From positions 1 through 10,665 of the forward strand of contig JAURJO010000375.1 of NCBI GenBank assembly GCA_030832235.1: 10,665 nt of DNA, in the 5' to 3' direction. The notes below the pieces were generated by a model that saw nothing but the letters and a program-made list of their open reading frames with translations, was not told the origin of the DNA and ran no database searches. Below, piece by piece: positions 5,194 through 10,665 of the stretch (position 1 is the first letter of the stretch; the number at the start of each line of letters is the position of its first letter). Made by a program: the position numbers and the translations under genes. Origin of the DNA: Verrucomicrobiota bacterium (GTDB lineage: Bacteria; Verrucomicrobiota; Verrucomicrobiia; Opitutales; Opitutaceae).

Positions 5194-8100
5194 TCAGAAA
5201 GTGCCCTTGAGGCCGACGGTGAACTGGACGCCGAATTCCTCGTGGCGGTAGCCGTTGGCATAGCTGGCGGAGGCGGGACTGTAGCGCTCGAGTACCTGCG
5301 GCTGGTTAAGGAGGTTGCGGGCGTTGGCGAACAGCCGGACGCGACGCGAGTACGTGTACTCGACATTCACGTCCATATTGTAGCGCGAGTCATAGTACTC
5401 GAAGAACCCGGCGGTGGCGCCGTACTGGGCGCCGGTCTGGGCCGAGTTCCTCTGGCGGCCGCGGTAGTTGAAATTCACGCGGGCGCTGATCGGGCTGCGG
5501 TTCCAGCTCAGGCTGAAGTTCCCGGTGCGAGAGATGAAGCGGTTGAAGTCGGCGCCATTGGCGCCCTGCAGGTGTAGCATCGTGCCGTTGGCGTTGATCG
5601 CGAGGTAACGCGCCCAGCCGGGCAGGAAATCCAAGGTGCGGTTGAAATTGAACTCGGCGCCGGAGATCCGCGCGCTGCCTACGTTCACCTTGGTCACGAC
5701 CGTCCAGCCGACGTAGGCCTGTTCAAGGCCGAGGGTGTTGGCCAAGCCCGGGGTCAGAGGCTGGTTCACGTTGCCCCAGAAATCCGCGAGGTCCTTCTGG
5801 AAGACGCCGATCGAGGCCACGCCGCCCTTGGTGAAGTAGTACTCGAGCGACAGATCATAGTTGTCGGCGGTCCACGGCTTGAGCGCGGTGTTGGACATCG
5901 TGATCGTGCCCGGGGAAAGCGCCGGGTTGAGATCGGCCGCCTCGTTGTCGTCGATCGTCGCCGTCGGGATGATGTCGACGTAGTCCGGCCTTCCAAGGGT
6001 CCGCGCGTAGGCGAAACGGGCGGTAACGCGGTCGGTGAGGTTCCAGGTGAGGTGCAGGCTCGGGTAGTAGCCGTCGTACTCGCGGGAGCCTTGGAAGGCG
6101 CGCTCGCGGTTGGTGAGGCGAAGCATGGCGAGTGAACCGGCGGCGCCGGCCTCGGGGCGCAGCACGCGGCGACCCGCGGCGTCGCGGACGAAGGCGCCGG
6201 CGGCGGTGCGCTGGAAGGCTGCATCAGGGTCGACCAGAGCCCCTTCGCCCTCATCGAGGGTTTTCTCGAGTCGCACTCCCGTGACGAAGTGGAGCCGGTT
6301 GTCGAACAACTTGCCGTCGAGCTGGACGAAAGCCGAGGAGATGCGCTCCTGGATGCGTTGGGAGTTCGTGATGCGCGCCAACTCGGCGGGGTAACCGGGT
6401 TCCGTGGTCACACTCGCACCCTCGACCGTGATCGAGCTCGTGGTGGGGCGGAAGTAGGCGGGATTGGAGCGGTAAAGGTCGGCCAGCTTGTACGGGTTCA
6501 TCCACTGGATCGGCTTGGAGCCGAAGATCGGGTCTTCCTTCGAGTACGAGGTGTCGAGGAACGGTCCGGCGCTATCGTCGGCGGTGTTGGCCACGCCGTC
6601 GGCCCCGAGGAAGTTCCACTGCTCGGTGTAGCGGCGGTTGTCGCGCAGTTCGGCGCGCACCGCGATGCCGGTCTTGAAGTTTAGGGGCTGCCGGGCGACC
6701 TCCAGGGCGCGGCGGAGGTTGAGGTAGCCGCCCTTCATGACGGCCTTCCCGTCGACCGGGCTGTTCTGGAGCGTGTTCAGCCGGTAGTTGGCGAGGTTGT
6801 AGGGATCGAGTTGGTTTCCGGCCGCGTCGCGGGTCGTCCAGTTAAGGCTCGGGAAGTCGATGTTCTCCGCGCGCACGACGGAGACGCCCTGCAACGTGGT
6901 GCCGACGTTGGAGAAGTGCCCGCGGGCCAGCTCGCGATACCACGTCTTGGACTTCGCGCCGTGCAGGCCGGTCTCGGTGTCCCAGATGTTCCCCTTGAAC
7001 GTGTGGCGCAGGTTGACGGCCTTGGTCTCGCCCAGCTTGGCGCGGAACGACGAGCCTTGGGTGACCGACGCGCGGCCCGAGGCGGATTGCGCGAAGGTCT
7101 GGCCCCAGAGCAGGGGAGTGCCGGTTGCGACGGACGGGGTGGCGGTGGTGCCGAGGTTGAAGTTCAGGTTCCGGTTGCCGAAGAACGCGTCGTAGTAGTT
7201 TTCCTGCACGCTCACGGACAGGACCTGGCGCTCGGTCGGCTTCCAGTCCGCCTTCACGCTGACGGAGGATCGGAACGTGTTCTTGGGGCCGTCCTGCAGC
7301 TGCCATTGCTGGAGGTAGGGATTCGCCGCGGTGGCGCCGGCCTGCGCGAAGTTCCACGTGGTCTGCCAGCGATGCTGCTCGTTGAACTGGTTGGAATTCA
7401 GTCCGGTGATGACGAGGCCGAAGTTCTTCGTGACGGGCAGGGTGTAGTCGAAATCGAAGCCGGGCAGGACCTTGTAGGTCGGCTTGTTGCCCGGCCCGGG
7501 GGTTTTGGAGAAGACCTTGGTGTCCTCGTTGTTGAAATTGAGCGAAACGCGGTAGTTCAGCTGGGCGCCGCGGCGTTCGAACGCGTTTTTGCTGATCATG
7601 TTCACGCTGCCGCCGAGGGAGTCGGCCGGCGAATCGGGCGTGGGGACCTTGGCGACCTCCACACGCGAGGCATTGTTGATGGAGACCTGCTCGAACTCGA
7701 AGACGCGGTTGGAATTGCCGGAAACGGAGCTCGTGATGCGCATCCCGTCGACGGAGACGTTGGTGAACGTGTCGGCGAAGCCGCGCACGGAAACCGTGCG
7801 CACGTCGGCGGCGACGTAGTCGACGGTGATGCCCGGCAGGTACTTGAGGAACTCGCCGACGTTGCCCTCGGTGACGTCCCCGAACGAGTCGGCGGCCATC
7901 ACGACCTTCACATTGGGGGCGTAGCGCTGCTCGTTCGTGGCCAGCGCGGCGCCCTCGAACTCGCGCTGGGCGGCGACCTTGAAGGTGTCGAGCTGAACGG
8001 TTTCCTCGGTACCGTAGCGCGCCGCGCTCGTGAGGTTGAAATCCGCCCGCGCGGCCGCACCGGCGGTCACCGTGACCGGCTGGACCCGGGCATCCAGGCC

Positions 8101-8352
8101 CGTGAAGGTCGCCCGGACGCGGACGGTGCCGGGGGTGACACCGAGGAGGCGGAATTCGCCGAATTCGTTGGTCTGCGCCTCGAGGTTCGTGCCCTCGACC
8201 ACGACGCGGGCGTTATTGAGGTACTTGCCCGTGCCGACGTTGAGCACCCGGCCCTCGATGGTGCCGGAGCCGGCCGTTTGGGCGGCCAGCGGGATGAGGG
8301 CCGTGGCGAACACGGCGACGAGAACCCGGAGTAGGGAACGGAGGTTTTTCAT
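5194..8352 (-). CDS. TonB-dependent outer-membrane receptor, 1052 aa
   Basis: This is the first receptor of the tandem pair and has the same plan as its neighbour: signal peptide (about 1-25, MKNLRSLLRV then a hydrophobic core ending LAAQ), carboxypeptidase-regulatory-like domain (about 29-108), TonB-box-like ETVQLDTFKV (117-126), plug (about 145-262, with AADSFGDVTEGNVGEFLKY at 153-171 and SLGGSVNMISKNAF at 245-258) and a barrel ending VGLKGTF. The N-terminal third aligns well with the 982-aa receptor, but the barrels differ in length and sequence, so they are diverged paralogues and may recognise different ligands. ATG 8350-8352 is preferred over a TTG nine codons upstream because it opens the signal peptide with a lysine-rich segment; that longer form would be 1061 aa. 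No Shine-Dalgarno sequence is visible. No regulator or degradative enzyme adjoins it, so the substrate remains unknown. Confidence 0.93.
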   Translation of the reverse strand: MKNLRSLLRVLVAVFATALIPLAAQTAGSGTIEGRVLNVGTGKYLNNARVVVEGTNLEAQTNEFGEFRLLGVTPGTVRVRATFTGLDARVQPVTVTAGAAARADFNLTSAARYGTEETVQLDTFKVAAQREFEGAALATNEQRYAPNVKVVMAADSFGDVTEGNVGEFLKYLPGITVDYVAADVRTVSVRGFADTFTNVSVDGMRITSSVSGNSNRVFEFEQVSINNASRVEVAKVPTPDSPADSLGGSVNMISKNAFERRGAQLNYRVSLNFNNEDTKVFSKTPGPGNKPTYKVLPGFDFDYTLPVTKNFGLVITGLNSNQFNEQHRWQTTWNFAQAGATAANPYLQQWQLQDGPKNTFRSSVSVKADWKPTERQVLSVSVQENYYDAFFGNRNLNFNLGTTATPSVATGTPLLWGQTFAQSASGRASVTQGSSFRAKLGETKAVNLRHTFKGNIWDTETGLHGAKSKTWYRELARGHFSNVGTTLQGVSVVRAENIDFPSLNWTTRDAAGNQLDPYNLANYRLNTLQNSPVDGKAVMKGGYLNLRRALEVARQPLNFKTGIAVRAELRDNRRYTEQWNFLGADGVANTADDSAGPFLDTSYSKEDPIFGSKPIQWMNPYKLADLYRSNPAYFRPTTSSITVEGASVTTEPGYPAELARITNSQRIQERISSAFVQLDGKLFDNRLHFVTGVRLEKTLDEGEGALVDPDAAFQRTAAGAFVRDAAGRRVLRPEAGAAGSLAMLRLTNRERAFQGSREYDGYYPSLHLTWNLTDRVTARFAYARTLGRPDYVDIIPTATIDDNEAADLNPALSPGTITMSNTALKPWTADNYDLSLEYYFTKGGVASIGVFQKDLADFWGNVNQPLTPGLANTLGLEQAYVGWTVVTKVNVGSARISGAEFNFNRTLDFLPGWARYLAINANGTMLHLQGANGADFNRFISRTGNFSLSWNRSPISARVNFNYRGRQRNSAQTGAQYGATAGFFEYYDSRYNMDVNVEYTYSRRVRLFANARNLLNQPQVLERYSPASASYANGYRHEEFGVQFTVGLKGTF

Positions 8353-8527
8353 ACGCGGAAAGGAGCTGCGCGGGACCAACCCGGTCGGGGCTGGGTCCGG
8401 ACGAACTTCTTACGCTCTCCGTTTTTCGCGTCCGTTCAAGAAGCCTGCCCGACCTTGGCCGGCGAATTTTTCGGACGGTCCGGTCCGCCCCCGGTTTAAA
8501 TCAGAGGAGGAATGCCTCGGACGGGCC
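8353..8527. other. Intergenic region upstream of the TonB receptor pair
   Basis: These 175 bases must hold either the promoter of the receptor pair or read-through leader from the kinase gene. On the minus strand there is a possible -35 (TTGAAC, near 8438-8433) but the only AT-containing hexamers after it are at non-standard spacing, so I do not call a promoter. An imperfect CGGAC/GTCCG dyad (8479-8494) lies here; on the minus strand it is followed by AAAAATT, not T's, so it is not a terminator for the kinase gene. Confidence 0.45.
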
Positions 8528-9535
8528 CTAGGAGGCCGCCGGCTCAAGCCCGCGCGCCACGGCGTGCACCTCGGGCCAGTGGGAGGCGGGAATGATCGGA
8601 CCGAGATGGCTGACCGTCTCCGCGCCCATGAGGGAAGCGAGTTCTCCGCAGGCTGGTAGGGGCCAGCCGCGCAGGTGCGCGAAAAGGAAACCGGCCGCCC
8701 AGGCGTCACCGGCGCCGTTCGTGTCGACCACCTGCGCCACCCGGCGCGGTTCGACCCGGTGGAGTTTCTCGCCGTGTCCGATCCAGGCGCCGTCCTTGCC
8801 GACCTTTACCGCCGCCAGCACGCCGTGGCCGGCGAGGCGGCGGGTCAGCACATCGAATGGGGATGCCTGATCTTCGAACAATGCGCGGATCTCGTCCTCG
8901 TTGGCGAAGACGATGTCGATCCCCCGGCGGAACTGGCCGAAAAGCCAGGCGCGCGAGGCGTTCACCACCTCGAAGGAAGAGAGGTCGAGGCTGGTGGTGC
9001 AACCGGCCGCGCGGGCTGCCGCGAGCACGGCGTCGGCCAGCGCTTGGTTGAAGACGAGATAGCCCTCGATGTGGGCGTGGCGGCACCCGGCGAAGTCGGC
9101 GGCGGAGATTTCCTCCGGCGCAAGGGTGAGGGCGGCGCCCAGGCACGTGCGCATGGTGCGTTGCGCGTCGGGCGTGACGAGGGCGAGGCAGCGGGCGTTG
9201 GCGTGTGGTCCGCGCTTGAAGCGGCGCCCGTCGACGCCGGCGGCCTCGAAGGTACGGCGGTAGATTTCGGCGGCCTCGTCGTGACCGAGTTTCCCGAGAA
9301 ACGTGCTGCGCAGCCCGAGGCGGGTGGCGTTGAAAGTGGCGTTGGCGGCCGAGCCTCCCGTGGCGTGCGCGGGGGCCTCGCCGAGGAGCGAGACGATGCG
9401 CGCCATCTCGTCGGAGTCGACCAGCACCATGCCTCCCTTGTCGCCCGCCACGTTGCGGCGGAGAAACTCGTCCGGGACGCGGGCAAGCAGGTCCATGATG
9501 GGCGAGCCGACGCCGATGAGATCAAAGGTGGCCAT
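8528..9535 (-). CDS. PfkB-family carbohydrate kinase, adenosine-kinase-like
   Basis: This 335-aa cytoplasmic ribokinase-fold (PfkB) kinase transfers phosphate from ATP to a sugar or nucleoside hydroxyl. Family marks are GVGSPIMDLLARV at the N-terminus (8-20), the di-glycine GGSAAN (60-65) that closes over the substrate, the first PfkB signature region around FLGKLGHDEAAE (79-90), NEDE (212-215) and the second signature DTNGAGDAWAAGF (271-283), in which GAGD forms the anion hole and D277 is the expected catalytic base. Length and spacing fit the bacterial adenosine kinase-like subgroup; the substrate (adenosine, a ribonucleoside or a sugar) cannot be fixed from motifs alone. ATG 9533-9535 lies 3 bases after the stop of the DUF6941-like gene, indicating translational coupling. 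No Shine-Dalgarno sequence is seen. Confidence 0.9.
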   Translation of the reverse strand: MATFDLIGVGSPIMDLLARVPDEFLRRNVAGDKGGMVLVDSDEMARIVSLLGEAPAHATGGSAANATFNATRLGLRSTFLGKLGHDEAAEIYRRTFEAAGVDGRRFKRGPHANARCLALVTPDAQRTMRTCLGAALTLAPEEISAADFAGCRHAHIEGYLVFNQALADAVLAAARAAGCTTSLDLSSFEVVNASRAWLFGQFRRGIDIVFANEDEIRALFEDQASPFDVLTRRLAGHGVLAAVKVGKDGAWIGHGEKLHRVEPRRVAQVVDTNGAGDAWAAGFLFAHLRGWPLPACGELASLMGAETVSHLGPIIPASHWPEVHAVARGLEPAAS

Positions 9536-9538
9536 GGT

Positions 9539-9928
9539 TCAGGAAATTCCGGTGACGGTGAGGCTGGTCGCGAGCAGCGGTTCGTCGTCGATCTCGATCA
9601 ACAGCGAATATTCCCCCGCGTGCGGGAAGCTCAGATCGCGGATCTCGTTGATGAGATTGATCCGGTGGAGCGGGCTCTGCGTCTGGAAGGGCCGCTCGAG
9701 CAGCGGTTGCATCGCGGTGGGGTCGAGCCCCATCGAAATGCGCAGCTTGTGCTCTCCTGGAGAGCAATCGGTGATGGTTAAAAACCACACCATGAACGGG
9801 TGGGTGACCGGAAACTGGCGCGCCTGGATGTTCGAAAAAATCCCCAGGACGGTGTGTTTGCCGGAGCCGGGGTCGATGTGGACGCCGTCACAGGTGAGCC
9901 ACGCCAACAGCTGCGGTTTGGATTGCAC
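9539..9928 (-). CDS. Hypothetical protein, DUF6941-like
   Basis: This is a 129-aa protein without signal peptide or membrane segment. The pattern LTCDGVHIDPGSGKHTVLGIFSNI (residues about 11-34), then RQFPVTHPFMVWFLTITD (about 37-54), and a C-terminal strand region HAGEYSLLIEIDDEPL (about 104-119) resembles DUF6941 proteins, a beta-rich family of unknown function; this match is from memory of the pattern. The frame has the codon use of its neighbours and its stop is 3 bases before the PfkB kinase start, so it is very probably a real gene cotranscribed with that kinase. The start is taken as GTG 9926-9928; no in-frame ATG precedes it nearby. It is divergent from the small membrane protein gene. 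No function is proposed. Confidence 0.72.
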   Translation of the reverse strand: MQSKPQLLAWLTCDGVHIDPGSGKHTVLGIFSNIQARQFPVTHPFMVWFLTITDCSPGEHKLRISMGLDPTAMQPLLERPFQTQSPLHRINLINEIRDLSFPHAGEYSLLIEIDDEPLLATSLTVTGIS

Positions 9929-10008
9929 CCGCGGAGGAGGGCGGCGGGCGGACAGCGGCGCAAATGATTTTTCTTGGACCGCCGGCGCGGGGCGCTTGCC
10001 TCGCCCGC

Positions 10009-10212
10009 ATGCCGCTCGCCGAGGCCGTCACCCGCTCGTTCACGATGGATCTGAGCGCTTATCCGCGCTGGGCGGTGATTTTGGCGGGAGCCGCGGTCGC
10101 CGCGGTAGCGCTCTGGCTCCTGATGAAGGTACTCAAGTGGACCCTTTGGCTGCTCATCGGCGCCGTGGTGCTCGGCGGACTGGGCTGGGCCGCGTGGGAA
10201 TTGCTGCGCTGA
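10009..10212 (+). CDS. Small hypothetical membrane protein
   Basis: From this ATG the protein is 67 aa. After a short polar start (MPLAEAVTRSFTMDLSAYPR) it is almost wholly hydrophobic, with two likely membrane helices: about 21-38 (WAVILAGAAVAAVALWLL) and about 42-62 (LKWTLWLLIGAVVLGGLGW), joined by a short lysine-containing turn, and a C-terminal AWELLR. I recognise no family. Possible starts are ATG 9964, 10009 and 10045 (55 aa); all keep both helices. I prefer 10009 because the sequence before it resembles the sequence before pyrG. The frame runs in the direction of pyrG, 80 bases upstream of it, and may share a transcript with it. Confidence 0.55.
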   Translation: MPLAEAVTRSFTMDLSAYPRWAVILAGAAVAAVALWLLMKVLKWTLWLLIGAVVLGGLGWAAWELLR

Positions 10213-10236
10213 CCGCGCCCGTCCGGTTTTTATCAT
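10209..10236 (+). promoter_or_regulatory. Candidate promoter for pyrG
   Basis: CTGACC (10209-10214) and TATCAT (10231-10236) are 16 bases apart; they match the sigma70 consensus boxes at 4 and 5 of 6 positions. The -35 box overlaps the stop codon of the small membrane protein gene. Transcription would begin near 10243, about 50 bases before the GTG of pyrG. This is the most consensus-like promoter seen in the window, but it rests on sequence alone. Confidence 0.4.
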
Positions 10237-10292
10237 CGCGCGTCGAGCTTTGTCTTGCCGGCGGCTGACGGGGCCCGCCAGCCTCGCGCCCC

Positions 10293-10665
10293 GTGAAATA
10301 CATTTTCGTCACGGGCGGGGTGGTATCCTCCTTGGGCAAAGGACTTACGGCGGCGTCGCTCGGCGCGCTGCTCGAGATGCGCGGGTTGGTGGTGCGCATC
10401 CAAAAGTTCGATCCCTACCTGAACGTTGACCCCGGCACGATGAGCCCCTTCCAGCACGGCGAGGTTTATGTGTTGGAGGACGGCGCGGAGACCGACCTCG
10501 ACCTCGGCCATTACGAGCGTTTCACGAGCGGCAAGCTCTCGCGGCTCAACAGTCTTTCCTCCGGGCAGATCTACGAGGCGGTGATCCAGAAGGAGCGCCG
10601 CGGCGCGTACCTCGGGAAGACGGTGCAGGTCATCCCGCACGTCACCAACGAGATCAAGGAACGCA
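10293..10665 (+). CDS. pyrG: CTP synthase, N-terminal part (runs off the window)
   Basis: CTP synthase aminates UTP to CTP using glutamine and ATP, the last step of pyrimidine nucleotide synthesis, in the cytoplasm. Only the first 124 codons of the synthetase domain are present; the C-terminal glutaminase domain lies beyond the window. The match is unmistakable: YIFVTGGVVSSLGKG (residues 3-17, the ATP-binding loop with K16), KFDPYLNVDPGTMSPFQHGE (38-57) and TDLDLGHYERF (67-77), where D70 corresponds to the Mg-binding aspartate D72 of the E. coli enzyme. The GTG at 10293-10295 aligns with the family's usual MKYIFVTGG start. No Shine-Dalgarno sequence precedes it; the upstream sequence is C-rich (GCCTCGCGCCCC). 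Confidence 0.97.
   Translation, partial: MKYIFVTGGVVSSLGKGLTAASLGALLEMRGLVVRIQKFDPYLNVDPGTMSPFQHGEVYVLEDGAETDLDLGHYERFTSGKLSRLNSLSSGQIYEAVIQKERRGAYLGKTVQVIPHVTNEIKER

Noticed and set aside
2137..5577. A 1146-codon open frame on the plus strand opposite the 982-aa receptor gene
   Set aside because: It is the antisense shadow of a GC-rich gene: its product is a run of Gly, Ala, Val, Glu, Arg and His without any domain, while the minus strand has a complete receptor with signal peptide and barrel end.
6811..8334. A 507-codon plus-strand open frame opposite the 1052-aa receptor gene
   Set aside because: Same reason: low-complexity antisense translation, no domain, fully covered by a well-supported gene.
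8353..8379. TTG start nine codons upstream of the chosen start of the 1052-aa receptor
   Set aside because: The ATG at 8352 opens directly into a good signal peptide; the extension adds polar residues before it.
8475..8500. CGGAC/GTCCG dyad near a run of five T's as a possible terminator
   Set aside because: The T run precedes the dyad on the plus strand, and on the minus strand the dyad is followed by A's; no gene ends there on the plus strand.
8675..9781. A 368-codon plus-strand open frame over the PfkB kinase and DUF6941-like genes
   Set aside because: It is antisense to two supported genes, and its composition (Glu, Gly, Arg, Val, Ala rich) is typical of a shadow frame.
9303..10268. A 321-codon plus-strand open frame covering the 5' half of the kinase gene, the DUF6941-like gene and the small membrane gene
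   Set aside because: It crosses several genes in other frames and has no recognisable domain; it is a product of GC-rich stop-codon scarcity.
1..10665. CRISPR array, tRNA/rRNA, insertion sequence or prophage genes
   Set aside because: I saw no regularly spaced repeats, no tRNA-like cloverleaf, and no transposase, integrase or phage structural motifs.

Overview
The window looks like chromosomal DNA of a GC-rich Verrucomicrobiota bacterium, most likely an Opitutaceae relative. This is inferred from the style of two large TonB-dependent receptors (carboxypeptidase-regulatory-like N-terminus, a TonB-box-like motif, and a plug with the string EGNVGEYLKFLPGI / EGNVGEFLKYLPGI), from the structured dispersed repeats between genes, and from the overall GC-rich codon use. 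No 16S or other marker is present to prove it.

Layout. Six of the eight genes are on the minus strand. In transcription order they are: a DUF6941-like hypothetical protein (9928-9539) coupled by 3 bases to a PfkB/adenosine-kinase-like sugar kinase (9535-8528); a tandem pair of TonB-dependent receptors, 1052 aa (8352-5194) then 982 aa (5142-2194), separated by 51 bases that hold a strong hairpin; a 400-base intergenic region; then a small DUF1653 protein (1793-1530) and a glycerate kinase (1525-365) separated by 4 bases. On the plus strand at the right end are a small two-helix membrane protein (about 10009-10212) and the first 124 codons of pyrG, CTP synthase, which runs off the window at 10665.

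How the genes fit together. The receptors would import an unidentified ligand across the outer membrane using TonB energy; no SusD-like lipoprotein, enzyme or regulator beside them indicates the substrate. The kinases and pyrG are ordinary central and nucleotide metabolism. The DUF1653/glycerate kinase pair and the DUF6941/PfkB pair are tightly packed and are probably two small operons.

The most interesting content is non-coding. An 84-base element occurs twice (7-90 and 1984-2067) with the same stem-loop, and all differences inside that hairpin fall in its loop. It is followed in both places by a second hairpin (111-134, 2099-2122) whose stem shows two compensatory base-pair changes. This points to a REP/BIME-like family of structured intergenic repeats lying 3' of minus-strand genes. 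In addition, none of the eight start codons has a visible Shine-Dalgarno sequence; several have a pyrimidine-rich tract instead. I found no tRNA, rRNA, CRISPR array, transposase or phage gene. No clearly novel protein system is visible.
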